This document shows positions 40,757-49,277 of a DNA stretch of 64,000 nucleotides, piece after piece. Within the stretch, counting starts at the first letter, position 1, and the number at the start of each line of letters is the position of its first letter. The DNA is taken from assembly GCA_009493725.1 (NCBI GenBank), contig VOGB01000005.1, forward strand, positions 62,001 through 126,000, in the 5' to 3' direction. The DNA comes from Pseudoramibacter fermentans. Its GTDB lineage: Bacteria > Bacillota > Clostridia > Eubacteriales > Eubacteriaceae. The notes below the pieces were generated by a model that saw only the letters and a list, made by a program, of their open reading frames with translations, did not search any database and was not told the origin of the DNA. The translations under genes and the position numbers were made by a program.

Positions 40757-42016
40757 TTATTTCAAAAATCCCTGATAATTGCGCATCGTCAGCTGAGATT
40801 CAAGCTGCTTCACCGTTTCCAGCGCAACTCCGACGATGATCAAAAGACTGGTCCCGCCGAACTGCATGTTGACGCCGCTGATGAAGTGGCCGACGATAAT
40901 CGGGATGACCGCGATGATCGCGAGGAAAATCCCGCCAAAGAGCGTCAAGCGGTTCATGACCTTCGTGAAGTATTCCACTGTTGGCTTGCCTGGACGAATG
41001 CCCGGCACGTAGCCGCCCTGCTTTTTGATGTTGTCCGCAATATCGTAAGGATTGAAGGTGACTGCGGTGTAGAAATACGTAAAGGCCACCGTCAGCACGA
41101 CGTAAAGAATTGTCGTCAGCGGTGTGCCCCATGCGAAGTATTTCGCGAGCCACTGTGTAAATCCTGAATTCGGGAAAAACTGTCCCAACGTCGCCGGCAG
41201 AAGCGTCAGCGATGAAGCAAAGATGATCGGGATGACACCGGCCATGTTGACCCGCAGCGGAATGTGGGTATTCTGGCCGCCGTACATTTTTCTGCCGACC
41301 ACGCGTTTTGCGTACTGAATCGGAATCTTGCGCTGTCCTTCTGTCACCGCTACGACCGCAACAGTCGCCGCAATGATGAAGATAATGAGCAGAATCAAGG
41401 TGATAATATTCATCGTCCCGACCTGCATGTACTGGTAGATGTTCTGAATCGCCGTAGGAATGCGGGATACGATACTGATGAAGATGATCAATGAAATCCC
41501 GTTGCCGATGCCGATTTCTGTGATTTTATCCCCAATGTACATCAAAAGCACAGTGCCGGCTGTAACGATTAAAATAACCGTAAAGACTGTGAAGAATGTT
41601 CTTTCAACTAACAGCTGTCTGTATGAAAGTGTCATGCCGAGGGCCTGAATAACAGCAAGGACGATCGTTAAATAACGTGTGTACTGAGCGATTTTTTTGC
41701 GTCCTTCTTCGCCTTCCTTCTGAAGGTTTTCGAGGGCCGGAATGGCAAACACCAGCAGATTCATAATGATTTCCGCGTTGATATACGGCGTAATCCCCAT
41801 TGCGAAAATGGTGAAGTTTTCAAAGTTCCCACCGGAAATGATATTGAAAAGTCCAAAGAAGTTATTGCCGCTGACCAGCGAAGCGAGCTGCTGGCTGTCA
41901 ATGTACGGAACCGGTATGAATGAGCCTAACCGATATACTAAAAGTAGGAGCAGCGTCATAATAATTTTACGACGCAGCTCCGGTACGCTCCATGCTTTTT
42001 TCAGGGTCGCAAGCAT
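40757..42016 (-). CDS. secY: Protein translocase subunit SecY
   Basis: A 419-residue membrane protein with ten hydrophobic helices, the plug region (Ser-Gly-Gly-Asn-Phe near 62) and the conserved cytoplasmic loops with Gly-Gln-Arg-Lys-Ile-Pro-Ile-Gln near 230 and Pro-Gly-Ile-Arg-Pro-Gly-Lys-Pro-Thr near 345. It forms the pore of the Sec translocon with SecE and SecG. Its ATG overlaps the rplO stop, so the two are translationally coupled. Confidence 0.97.
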   Translation of the reverse strand: MLATLKKAWSVPELRRKIIMTLLLLLVYRLGSFIPVPYIDSQQLASLVSGNNFFGLFNIISGGNFENFTIFAMGITPYINAEIIMNLLVFAIPALENLQKEGEEGRKKIAQYTRYLTIVLAVIQALGMTLSYRQLLVERTFFTVFTVILIVTAGTVLLMYIGDKITEIGIGNGISLIIFISIVSRIPTAIQNIYQYMQVGTMNIITLILLIIFIIAATVAVVAVTEGQRKIPIQYAKRVVGRKMYGGQNTHIPLRVNMAGVIPIIFASSLTLLPATLGQFFPNSGFTQWLAKYFAWGTPLTTILYVVLTVAFTYFYTAVTFNPYDIADNIKKQGGYVPGIRPGKPTVEYFTKVMNRLTLFGGIFLAIIAVIPIIVGHFISGVNMQFGGTSLLIIVGVALETVKQLESQLTMRNYQGFLK

Positions 42017-42459
42017 TAAATCACCTCGACCTTCCCTCCGGAGGCCTTGATTTTTTCTTCTGCTGTTTTGCTGACTTTATTCACTTTTACAGTTAAAGGC
42101 TTGATGAGTTCGCCTTCGCCTAAAACCTTGACACCTGCTAATAATTTTCTGACGAAGCCGTATTCGAGCAACAGTTCCGGTGTCACAACTGTATTGGCTT
42201 CAAAGGCATTGAGTTCGCCGACGTTGACGATGGCGTACTGCTTTTTGAAATGATAATTAGAAAAACCGCGCTTTGGAAGGCGTCTTGCCAGAGGCATCTG
42301 ACCCCCTTCAAAACCCAGACGGACGCTGCCGCCTGAACGGGATTTCTGACCGTCCTGACCTCTGCCGCCGGTTTTACCCTGGCCGGTCGCGGTCCCGCGG
42401 CCTTTTCTCTTCGTGTTTCTTGTAGAACCTTCTGCAGGTCTTAATGTACTTAACTTCAT
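42016..42459 (-). CDS. rplO: 50S ribosomal protein L15
   Basis: A 147-residue protein with the Gly/Arg/Lys-rich N-terminus (Arg-Gly-Thr-Ala-Thr-Gly-Gln-Gly-Lys-Thr-Gly-Gly-Arg-Gly) that threads through 23S rRNA, and a globular C-terminal half. It is a late assembly protein of the large subunit. It lies 12 bases after rpmD, and its stop overlaps the secY start. Confidence 0.97.
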   Translation of the reverse strand: MKLSTLRPAEGSTRNTKRKGRGTATGQGKTGGRGQDGQKSRSGGSVRLGFEGGQMPLARRLPKRGFSNYHFKKQYAIVNVGELNAFEANTVVTPELLLEYGFVRKLLAGVKVLGEGELIKPLTVKVNKVSKTAEEKIKASGGKVEVI

Positions 42460-42471
42460 TCAGAGACCCTC

Positions 42472-42654
42472 CTACGCTTCTTCTTCTACATCGAGCATGA
42501 AATCAATTTTGTGAATCATGCCGCGAATCTGAGGTGTATCATCATGGGTCACTGTCTGACCGATCTTGCGCAGACCCAGAGCTTTAACAGTTGCGCGCTG
42601 TCTCTGGTTGCGGCCGATCATGCTCTTTTTCAACGTAATGTTTAATTTCGCCAT
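42472..42654 (-). CDS. rpmD: 50S ribosomal protein L30
   Basis: A 60-residue protein starting at the ATG at 42654, behind AGGAGG; a longer in-frame extension runs back into rpsE and was rejected. It begins Met-Ala-Lys-Leu-Asn-Ile-Thr-Leu and has the family Leu-Gly-Leu-Arg-Lys and Arg-Gly-Met-Ile-His-Lys segments. Its first bases nearly adjoin the rpsE stop (42665). Confidence 0.96.
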   Translation of the reverse strand: MAKLNITLKKSMIGRNQRQRATVKALGLRKIGQTVTHDDTPQIRGMIHKIDFMLDVEEEA

Positions 42655-42664
42655 GATAGTCCTC

Positions 42665-43171
42665 CTAGCCGAGAATTTCTTCTGGTTTCTTGCCGCGTTT
42701 TGCCGCAACCTGTTCAACGGTCGTCAGTCTTGACAGACCTTCCATAGTTGCGATGACAACATTGTGCGGATTGTGTGTGCCGAGGCACTTGGTACGAATA
42801 TCCTTGATGCCAGCTAATTCGCATACGGCACGGACAGGACCGCCGGCGATAACACCAGTACCGGCTGCAGCAGGTTTCAGCAGCACGCTGCCGGCGCCCT
42901 TCTGACCGAGCACCTGATGCGGAATCGTGGTGCCGACCAATGGAACCTTGATCAAATTCTTCTTCGCTGCGTCAACACCCTTGCGGATGGCGTCTGGAAT
43001 TTCAACAGCTTTACCGGTGCCGACACCAACCAGGCCATTGCCGTCGCCGACAACAACTAAGCAGCTGAAACGCATATTGCGACCGCCCTTGACGGTTTTG
43101 CTGACACGGTTGATTTCAACGACTCTGTCCTGAAGTTCGATACCAGATGCGTCAATAAGTTTTCTTTTCAT
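42665..43171 (-). CDS. rpsE: 30S ribosomal protein S5
   Basis: A 168-residue protein with the double-stranded-RNA-binding-like N-terminal domain (Arg-Val-Val-Glu-Ile-Asn-Arg-Val-Ser-Lys-Thr-Val-Lys-Gly-Gly-Arg) and the C-terminal domain with Leu-Gly-Thr-His-Asn-Pro-His-Asn. It helps translation accuracy and mRNA entry. It lies between rplR and rpmD. Confidence 0.97.
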   Translation of the reverse strand: MKRKLIDASGIELQDRVVEINRVSKTVKGGRNMRFSCLVVVGDGNGLVGVGTGKAVEIPDAIRKGVDAAKKNLIKVPLVGTTIPHQVLGQKGAGSVLLKPAAAGTGVIAGGPVRAVCELAGIKDIRTKCLGTHNPHNVVIATMEGLSRLTTVEQVAAKRGKKPEEILG

Positions 43172-43187
43172 TAACAGACCCTCTTCT

Positions 43188-43556
43188 TTAGAATTTCAAG
43201 CCAGCTTCGCGGGCAGCTTCAGCCAATTCCTTGACACGGCCAGTGTAGATGTAGCCTCCTCTGTCAAAGACGACGTTTGTGATACCAGCATCGAGTGCTT
43301 TTTTCGCGACAGCTTCTCCGACTGCTTTTGCAGCATTTTTGTCTCCGCCGTGTTCGACGGCGTTCTTGATGTCAGCTTCGACAGTGGAAGCGGCAACCAG
43401 TGTTTTGCCTTCAACATCGTCAATGACCTGAGCGTAGATGTGCTTATTGCTTCTGAATACGCAGAGGCGCGGACGTTCTGCAGTTCCGGAGATTTTTCGG
43501 CGTACGCGCAGGTGTCTGTTCTGGCGTACCTTATTCTTATCTTTTTTCTTAATCAT
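43188..43556 (-). CDS. rplR: 50S ribosomal protein L18
   Basis: A 122-residue protein with a basic N-terminus, Arg-Pro-Arg-Leu-Cys-Val-Phe-Arg-Ser-Asn-Lys-His near 28-39, and the closing Phe-Asp-Arg-Gly-Gly-Tyr-Ile-Tyr-Thr-Gly-Arg-Val. It binds 5S rRNA together with L5. The length is normal. It lies between rplF and rpsE. Confidence 0.97.
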   Translation of the reverse strand: MIKKKDKNKVRQNRHLRVRRKISGTAERPRLCVFRSNKHIYAQVIDDVEGKTLVAASTVEADIKNAVEHGGDKNAAKAVGEAVAKKALDAGITNVVFDRGGYIYTGRVKELAEAAREAGLKF

Positions 43557-43610
43557 TTGTGATCCTTTCTCTTACCCTGTGGAGATAGTCTCAATCGATC
43601 AGCCGATCAA

Positions 43611-44144
43611 TTAGCCGGTCTTCCCGACCTTACGTCTGATGTGTTCATCAGCGTACTTGATACCATGCCCCTTGTAAGGTTCAGGCGGTCTCTTGGAGCG
43701 GACCAGTGCAGCGTAAGCGCCGACCGCTTCCTTGTCGATTCCGGATACGATGACGGTGTTTGGACCGTCGGTTTTGGTTTCGATTCCTTCCGGATCTTCC
43801 ATTTCAACAGGATGGGAGTAGCCTAAGTTCATGACAAGCTTATTGCCCTTCTTCTGTGCTCTCCAACCAACCCCGCTGATTTCCATTTTCTTTTCAAATC
43901 CTTGGCTGACGCCGACGACCATGTTGTGGATCAGCGCTCTGGTGGTGCCGTGGATTGCTTTATGGAATTTGTCGTCAGATGGTCTGGTGACAATGATTTC
44001 TTTATCTTCCTGTTTAGCTGTAATGTCTGGGTGTAATTCGCGGGTTAAAGTGCCCTTTGGTCCTTTAACGGTAATGACGTGACCGTCGATTTTGATGTCG
44101 ACACCGTCTGGAATTACAACCGGTGCATTCCCGATTCTTGACAT
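43611..44144 (-). CDS. rplF: 50S ribosomal protein L6
   Basis: A 177-residue protein of two similar domains, beginning Met-Ser-Arg-Ile-Gly-Asn-Ala-Pro-Val. The signature Pro-Glu-Pro-Tyr-Lys-Gly-His-Gly-Ile-Lys-Tyr-Ala is near 153. It sits near the GTPase centre of the large subunit. It lies 20 bases after rpsH. Confidence 0.97.
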   Translation of the reverse strand: MSRIGNAPVVIPDGVDIKIDGHVITVKGPKGTLTRELHPDITAKQEDKEIIVTRPSDDKFHKAIHGTTRALIHNMVVGVSQGFEKKMEISGVGWRAQKKGNKLVMNLGYSHPVEMEDPEGIETKTDGPNTVIVSGIDKEAVGAYAALVRSKRPPEPYKGHGIKYADEHIRRKVGKTG

Positions 44145-44164
44145 AATTTCCTCCTCAGATACGC

Positions 44165-44563
44165 TTACCAGACGTAGCAGACAACTTCGCCGCCGACGCC
44201 TGCTTTTCTGGCTTCCTTATCCGTGATCACGCCTTTGGATGTCGACATGATGGCAACACCCAAGCCATTTAATACCTTCGGCACATCTTCTTTACCGACA
44301 TAGACACGCAGACCCGGCTTGGAAATGCGCTTCAGTCCTGCGATAACACGGCTCTTGTCTTCGCCGTATTTCAGTGTGACTTTGATATTCCCCTGATTGC
44401 CATTATCAATTGTTTCGTACTTTTCGATATAGCCTTCATCGAGGAGAATTTTAAGAATAGCTTTTTTTTCTTTAGATGCCGGGATTTCGACAGACGCATG
44501 GCCTGCGGTATTGGCATTTCTGATTCTCGTGAGCATATCTGCGATTGGATCAGTCATTGACAT
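44165..44563 (-). CDS. rpsH: 30S ribosomal protein S8
   Basis: A 132-residue protein with Asp-Pro-Ile-Ala-Asp-Met-Leu-Thr-Arg-Ile-Arg-Asn-Ala near the start and the closing Gly-Gly-Glu-Val-Val-Cys-Tyr-Val-Trp. It binds the central domain of 16S rRNA and, in E. coli, represses the spc operon. AGGAGG lies seven bases before the first ATG. Confidence 0.97.
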   Translation of the reverse strand: MSMTDPIADMLTRIRNANTAGHASVEIPASKEKKAILKILLDEGYIEKYETIDNGNQGNIKVTLKYGEDKSRVIAGLKRISKPGLRVYVGKEDVPKVLNGLGVAIMSTSKGVITDKEARKAGVGGEVVCYVW

Positions 44564-44592
44564 GCTTGTTCCTCCTTGTTCCTAAATCCGTA

Positions 44593-44778
44593 TTACCAGC
44601 TGGCTTTGCGAACGCCTGGAATTTCTCCCTTGTAGGCTAATTCTCTGAAGCAGATTCTGCAAATCCCGTATTTTCTCAAATAACCGTGCGGTCTTCCGCA
44701 AATACGGCAGCGATTGTATTCTCTTGTGGAATACTTCTGCTTGCGCTGCTGTTTCACCTTCATTGATGTTTTTGCCAT
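44593..44778 (-). CDS. rpsN: 30S ribosomal protein S14, type Z
   Basis: A 61-residue short S14 with two Cys-X2-Cys pairs (Cys-Arg-Ile-Cys near 24 and again near 40), so it binds zinc. This short form is the main S14 of Gram-positive bacteria. It sits between rplE and rpsH in the conserved order. Confidence 0.96.
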   Translation of the reverse strand: MAKTSMKVKQQRKQKYSTREYNRCRICGRPHGYLRKYGICRICFRELAYKGEIPGVRKASW

Positions 44779-44789
44779 GAATGATTCTC

Positions 44790-45329
44790 CTATCTTTCAA
44801 AAGGCAAGCCAAGCTGTGCCAACAATTCGTGTGCTTCTTCGTCAGTCTGAGCCGTTGTGACGAACATGATGTCCATCCCGCGGACGGCTTCAACCTTGTC
44901 GTATTCGATTTCCGGGAAGATCAGCTGTTCGCGGATCCCGAAAGCGTAGTTGCCGCGGCCATCGAATGAGTGGTTGTTCAAGCCGTGGAAGTCGCGGACA
45001 CGCGGGAGGGCGACGTTGAAGAGCTTATCGCAGAATTCGTACATTCTGTCTGCACGCAGAGTCACCTTTGCGCCGACGCTCTGTCCTTCACGAACCTTGA
45101 AGTTAGCAACGGATTTTTTAGCCTTGGTTACGATTGGATGCTGGCCGCTGATGATGCTCAGATCATTGACCGCTGCTTCGAGCAGCTTGGAGTTGTCTTT
45201 GCAATCGCCGAGACCCATGTTGATCACGACTTTAACCAGTTTTGGAACCTGCATCGGGTTTTTGTAGCCGAATTTTTCCTTCAGTGCAGGAACGGCTTCA
45301 TTCACATATTTATCTTTCAGTCTTGTCAT
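44790..45329 (-). CDS. rplE: 50S ribosomal protein L5
   Basis: A 179-residue protein with Val-Val-Ile-Asn-Met-Gly-Leu-Gly-Asp near 31 and Arg-Gly-Met-Asp-Ile-Met-Phe-Val-Thr-Thr-Ala near 150. It binds 5S rRNA and touches the P-site tRNA and the small subunit. It lies 14 bases after rplX. Confidence 0.97.
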   Translation of the reverse strand: MTRLKDKYVNEAVPALKEKFGYKNPMQVPKLVKVVINMGLGDCKDNSKLLEAAVNDLSIISGQHPIVTKAKKSVANFKVREGQSVGAKVTLRADRMYEFCDKLFNVALPRVRDFHGLNNHSFDGRGNYAFGIREQLIFPEIEYDKVEAVRGMDIMFVTTAQTDEEAHELLAQLGLPFER

Positions 45330-45343
45330 TGTGTACTCCTCTA

Positions 45344-45667
45344 TTAATCAAGTTCCGTGCCGCATTTCTTACATACACGGACTTTGGAGCCATCTTCGTT
45401 GACTTTGATCCCAGTGCGCACGCCTTTACCGCATTTGTCGCAGAAAAGTAAAACGTTGGAAGCGTCGATGAAGCCTTCCTGTTTTACAATGCTGCCCTGC
45501 TGCATCGCCTGATTGGCTTTCTTGTGCTTGGTCTGAATGTTGACACCTTCGACCTTTACGCGGGCGTTTTCGAAATCAACTGCAATGACTTTGCCTGTTT
45601 TGCCAAGGTCTTTACCGGAAATAACCTGAACGTTATCCCCTGTCTTTACATGTAATTTTCTTGTCAT
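45344..45667 (-). CDS. rplX: 50S ribosomal protein L24
   Basis: A 107-residue protein with a KOW motif in the first 35 residues (Asp-Asn-Val-Gln-Val-Ile-Ser-Gly-Lys-Asp-Leu-Gly-Lys). The C-terminal half has two Cys-X2-Cys pairs (near residues 80 and 98), as seen in some Gram-positive L24. It starts large-subunit assembly by binding the 5' end of 23S rRNA. Confidence 0.96.
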   Translation of the reverse strand: MTRKLHVKTGDNVQVISGKDLGKTGKVIAVDFENARVKVEGVNIQTKHKKANQAMQQGSIVKQEGFIDASNVLLFCDKCGKGVRTGIKVNEDGSKVRVCKKCGTELD

Positions 45668-45679
45668 CTGGAAACCTCC

Positions 45680-46048
45680 TTAAATTACTTCAGGAGCCAA
45701 AGACACGATTCTCATGTATTTCTTATCGCGTAATTCTCTGGCAACAGGCCCGAAAATACGGGTTCCGCGCGGGTTCTTGTCGTCGTTGATCAGAACGGCT
45801 GCGTTCTGGTCGAATTTGATGTAAGAACCGTCGTTGCGGCGGACACCGCGTTTTGAACGAACAACCACAGCCTTGACCACGTCGCCTTTTTTGACGTCGC
45901 CGCCTGGGGTTGCGCTTTTAACTGAAGCGACAATGACATCTCCGATATTGGCATAGCGTCTGCCAGAACCACCGAGTACACGGATGCAGAGCAGTTCCTT
46001 TGCACCTGTGTTATCAGCGACCTTCAATCTTGTTTCTTGTTGAATCAT
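45680..46048 (-). CDS. rplN: 50S ribosomal protein L14
   Basis: A 122-residue beta-barrel protein that begins Met-Ile-Gln-Gln-Glu-Thr-Arg-Leu, with Asp-Asn-Thr-Gly-Ala-Lys at 12-17 and the ending Leu-Ala-Pro-Glu-Val-Ile. It forms an inter-subunit bridge. The length is exactly that of the family. Confidence 0.97.
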   Translation of the reverse strand: MIQQETRLKVADNTGAKELLCIRVLGGSGRRYANIGDVIVASVKSATPGGDVKKGDVVKAVVVRSKRGVRRNDGSYIKFDQNAAVLINDDKNPRGTRIFGPVARELRDKKYMRIVSLAPEVI

Positions 46049-46068
46049 CTCTGATACCTCCGTAGTAA

Positions 46069-46323
46069 TTATAATGCCTTTTCGACAATTTCAACGACTC
46101 GCCAGTTTTTGTCCTTGCTGAGCTTTCTGGTTTCCATGCATTTAACGGTATCACCGACATGGCATTCGTTGTTTTCGTCGTGAGCTTTAAATTTAACTGT
46201 ATCTTTTACGCGTTTCTTGTAGAGCGGATGCTTTTTAAAAGTTTCGATGGCGACAACAACTGTTTTGTCCATCTTGTCGCTGACAACTTTACCGATTCGC
46301 GTTTTTCTTTCATTACGTTCCAT
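46069..46323 (-). CDS. rpsQ: 30S ribosomal protein S17
   Basis: An 84-residue OB-fold protein with Gly-Lys-Val-Val-Ser-Asp-Lys-Met-Asp-Lys-Thr near 12-22 and the helical family ending. It is a primary binder of 16S rRNA. It follows rpmC by 16 bases. Confidence 0.97.
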   Translation of the reverse strand: MERNERKTRIGKVVSDKMDKTVVVAIETFKKHPLYKKRVKDTVKFKAHDENNECHVGDTVKCMETRKLSKDKNWRVVEIVEKAL

Positions 46324-46339
46324 CAGCTATCCTTCCTTC

Positions 46340-46549
46340 TTATGCCTGGTTAATCCCCATTTTGCGTTCTGTCAAAATGGTTTGAATACGGGCGTAAGTC
46401 TTCTTGACTTCCCGAATCCGCATCGGATTTTCGAGCTGACCCGTTACACTTTGAAAACGCAAATTGAACAGTTCTTCTTTCAGATCTGCTAATTTCGCAT
46501 TCAATTCTGTATCGTTAAGACTTCTTAATTCTTTAATCTGCTTGCTCAT
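46340..46549 (-). CDS. rpmC: 50S ribosomal protein L29
   Basis: A 69-residue two-helix protein with Glu-Leu-Arg-Ser-Leu-Asn-Asp near 7 and Leu-Phe-Asn-Leu-Arg-Phe-Gln near 27. It sits near the tunnel exit. It overlaps the end of rplP by four bases. Confidence 0.96.
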   Translation of the reverse strand: MSKQIKELRSLNDTELNAKLADLKEELFNLRFQSVTGQLENPMRIREVKKTYARIQTILTERKMGINQA

Positions 46550-46980
46550 GCGTTTTCACCTGCTGCTTCCTTGTCAACCTTTTTGATGACCTTTGTTTTA
46601 ATTGGCAGTTTGTGCTGCGCCAAGCGCAGAGCTTCCTTTGCCTGTGCTTCCGGAATGCCGCCAATTTCGAACATCACGCGGCCGGGTTTGACAACAGCTA
46701 CCCAGTATTCCGGTGAACCTTTCCCTTTACCCATACGTGTTTCAGCCGGCTGAGCTGTAACAGGCTTGTCCGGGAAAATCTTGATCCAAACTTTACCACC
46801 GCGGCGGGTGTATCTGGTCATGGCGACACGGGCTGCTTCAATCTGATTTGAAGTGATCCATGCCGGTTCCAGAGCCTGGATGCCAAAATCGCCGTATGAA
46901 ACGGTGTTGCCGCGCATGGCCTTGCCCTTCATGCGGCCTCTATGTTGTTTTCTGCGTTTTACACGCTTAGGCATTAACAT
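46546..46980 (-). CDS. rplP: 50S ribosomal protein L16
   Basis: A 144-residue protein beginning Met-Leu-Met-Pro-Lys-Arg-Val, the usual Gram-positive start. The ATG at 46980 lies eight bases after AGGAGG; the second Met is 14 bases away. The core has Arg-Gly-Gly-Lys-Val-Trp-Ile-Lys-Ile-Phe-Pro-Asp-Lys-Pro. It orders the A-site tRNA region. Confidence 0.97.
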   Translation of the reverse strand: MLMPKRVKRRKQHRGRMKGKAMRGNTVSYGDFGIQALEPAWITSNQIEAARVAMTRYTRRGGKVWIKIFPDKPVTAQPAETRMGKGKGSPEYWVAVVKPGRVMFEIGGIPEAQAKEALRLAQHKLPIKTKVIKKVDKEAAGENA

Positions 46981-46994
46981 CTCAACATCCTCCT

Positions 46995-47723
46995 TTACGC
47001 ATCAGTGCGGGGTGCTGCCTTGCGGCGGTTATTGTTCTTTCTTCCCCCGCGTTTGTCGTCAGCTTTCTGAGCTTCGGCCAGAATATCTTCACGGCCGGTT
47101 AAAATTTCGCCCTTATTGATCCAGACTTTGACGCCGATTTTTCCGTAAGTGGTATCTGCTTCTGCAAAACCGTAGGAAATGTCAGCACGAAGGGTCTGCA
47201 GCGGCACATTGCCCTGTGCGTAGCCTTCTTTTCTCGCCATTTCTGCACCGTTCAAACGGCCGGAAACCAATGTCTTGATTCCCTTTGCGCCGGCGCGCAT
47301 GGTTCTCTGGATACATTGTTTCATCGCACGTCTGAAAGAAATTCTTCTTTCGAGCTGGCCGGCGATGTTTTCAGCGACGAGCTGCGCATCCATGTCGATG
47401 TTCTTGACTTCGACGATATTGATGTAAACCGTCTTCTTGATCATCTTTTCGAGTTCGAGGCGGAGGGCTTCGATGCCTGCGCCGCCGCGGCCGATGATCA
47501 TCCCCGGTTTAGCGGTGTAAATGTGAATTCTGACTTTGTTTCCGAATCTTTCGATGACAATGTTGGAAACACCAGCCTGGAACTGGCTTTTCTTAATGTA
47601 TTTGCGAAGCTTGTTGTCTTCGATCAGGTTGTCAGCGAAATCTCTATCATTCGCATACCATTTGGCATTCCAGTCTTTGATGACGCCTACGCGAAAACCA
47701 AATGCGTTTACTTTTTGACCCAA
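46995..47723 (-). CDS. rpsC: 30S ribosomal protein S3
   Basis: A 242-residue protein with the KH RNA-binding domain (Val-Ile-Gly-type loop Ile-Ile-Gly-Arg-Gly-Gly-Ala near 77-83) and a C-terminal domain with Gly-Arg-Leu-Asn-Gly-Ala-Glu. The extra basic tail of about 20 residues after the core is common in Firmicutes. It lines the mRNA entry channel. Confidence 0.97.
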   Translation of the reverse strand: MGQKVNAFGFRVGVIKDWNAKWYANDRDFADNLIEDNKLRKYIKKSQFQAGVSNIVIERFGNKVRIHIYTAKPGMIIGRGGAGIEALRLELEKMIKKTVYINIVEVKNIDMDAQLVAENIAGQLERRISFRRAMKQCIQRTMRAGAKGIKTLVSGRLNGAEMARKEGYAQGNVPLQTLRADISYGFAEADTTYGKIGVKVWINKGEILTGREDILAEAQKADDKRGGRKNNNRRKAAPRTDA

Positions 47724-47740
47724 ATTGATTTACCCCCTAA

Positions 47741-48085
47741 TTATTCATTAGAATCTGCTTCTTTTAAAACGGCAGTGATGATGGACGTTCTCTTTTTGAT
47801 CGGGAATGCGCGGCCCTGGGGACCTGCCTTCCAGCGTTTCAAAGTTGGGCCCTGGTTTGCCGAAATCTGAGCGATATACAGGGTGTCTGTATTCATGTTG
47901 TGATTGTTTTCCGCGTTTGCGTAAGCAGAAAGTACGACCTTTTCGATGATTCTAGCGGCCTTGTTTGGCGCTAACTGTAAGATCGAAAGTGCTTCTCCGA
48001 CGCTCTTGCCTCTGATGGCATCAGCGACGAGCTTGGCCTTTCTGGATGAAACACGGACGTTTTTTGCGGTTGCTCTAGCTTCCAT
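47741..48085 (-). CDS. rplV: 50S ribosomal protein L22
   Basis: A 114-residue protein with Val-Arg-Val-Ser-Ser-Arg-Lys-Ala-Lys near 10-18 and the tunnel-lining beta-hairpin (Gly-Pro-Thr-Leu-Lys-Arg-Trp near 79), where macrolide resistance mutations usually occur. No unusual change is visible there. It lies 17 bases before rpsC. Confidence 0.97.
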   Translation of the reverse strand: MEARATAKNVRVSSRKAKLVADAIRGKSVGEALSILQLAPNKAARIIEKVVLSAYANAENNHNMNTDTLYIAQISANQGPTLKRWKAGPQGRAFPIKKRTSIITAVLKEADSNE

Positions 48086-48104
48086 TGATTTCCTCCTTTA
48101 AGGC

Positions 48105-48383
48105 TTATTGCGCAGCGGTCTTCTTTGCGCCAGCGTGACCTCTGAATGTACGGGTCGGTGCAAATTCTCCCAATTTGTGGCCAACCATATCTTCTGTGCA
48201 GTAAACCGGCACGTGTTTACGGCCGTCGTGAACTGCGATGGTGTGTCCGACAAACTGAGGGAAAATAGTGGATGAACGGGACCAAGTCTTGACGACTTTC
48301 TTTTCACCCTTTTCGTTCATTTCTTCAATTCTTTTTAAAAGTCTTTCTTCGACGAAAGGCCCTTTCTTTAATGATCGACTCAT
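48105..48383 (-). CDS. rpsS: 30S ribosomal protein S19
   Basis: A 92-residue protein beginning Met-Ser-Arg-Ser-Leu-Lys-Lys-Gly-Pro-Phe-Val, with Gly-His-Thr-Ile-Ala-Val-His-Asp-Gly near 48. It lies in the small-subunit head beside S13. It sits between rplB and rplV. Confidence 0.97.
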   Translation of the reverse strand: MSRSLKKGPFVEERLLKRIEEMNEKGEKKVVKTWSRSSTIFPQFVGHTIAVHDGRKHVPVYCTEDMVGHKLGEFAPTRTFRGHAGAKKTAAQ

Positions 48384-48397
48384 TCTATTCCTCCTCG

Positions 48398-49231
48398 TTA
48401 CTTGGCATTGCGGCGTCTGACAATCAGCTTATCAGATTGCTTTCTCTTCTTGCGGGTCTTGTAACCCAATGCCGGTTTACCCCAAGGGGTAACAGGTCCT
48501 GGACGACCAACTGGTGCGCGGCCTTCCCCACCACCATGCGGGTGGTCGTTCGGGTTCATAACAGAACCGCGGACCGTTGGGCGGATACCCATGTGACGTT
48601 TACGGCCTGCTTTACCGATTCGGACATTCTGATGATCGAGGTTGCCGACAATACCGATTGTGGCGTGGCATTCCAAACGGACCATTCTCATTTCGCCTGA
48701 CGGAAGTCTCAGGGTCGCATAGTCGTTTTCCTTCGCCATCAGCTGTGCGCTGGAGCCTGCGGAGCGGGCCATCTGGCCGCCTTTGCCCGGCTTGAATTCG
48801 ATGTTGTGTACGTAGGTACCAACTGGAATGTTAGCCAGCGGCAGGCAGTTGCCGACCTTGATGTCTGCATCATCAGATGAGAGAACGGTCATACCCGGCT
48901 GTAAGCGCAGCGGAGCGAGGATGTAGCGTTTTTCGCCGTCTGCGTACTGGATCAGCGCGATGTTCGCGGTACGGTTCGGATCGTATTCGATGCCGACAAC
49001 CTTACCCGGTACACCGTATTTATCGCGTTTGAAGTCGATAATACGGTATTTGCGCTTTGCGCCGCCGCCCTTGTGACGGACAGTGATTCTGCCGTAGACG
49101 TTGCGGCCGCCGTTTTTCTTAACCTTCGTCAGTAAGGTTTTTTCTGGTTCACTCTTTGTGATTTCGTCATAGGTGTTGACGCTCATGTTGCGTCGGCCTG
49201 GTGACGTCGGTTTGTATTTTTTAATTCCCAT
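48398..49231 (-). CDS. rplB: 50S ribosomal protein L2
   Basis: A 277-residue protein starting at the ATG at 49231, ten bases after AGGAGA; a TTG three codons upstream is less likely. It has the SH3-like core and the conserved Asn-Asp-His-Pro-His-Gly-Gly-Gly-Glu-Gly-Arg near 225, near the peptidyl transferase centre. The length is normal. Confidence 0.97.
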   Translation of the reverse strand: MGIKKYKPTSPGRRNMSVNTYDEITKSEPEKTLLTKVKKNGGRNVYGRITVRHKGGGAKRKYRIIDFKRDKYGVPGKVVGIEYDPNRTANIALIQYADGEKRYILAPLRLQPGMTVLSSDDADIKVGNCLPLANIPVGTYVHNIEFKPGKGGQMARSAGSSAQLMAKENDYATLRLPSGEMRMVRLECHATIGIVGNLDHQNVRIGKAGRKRHMGIRPTVRGSVMNPNDHPHGGGEGRAPVGRPGPVTPWGKPALGYKTRKKRKQSDKLIVRRRNAK

Positions 49232-49277
49232 TATTCGCAAATCTCCTTTAATATCTTTTGCTTATCGGGTAAAGGGA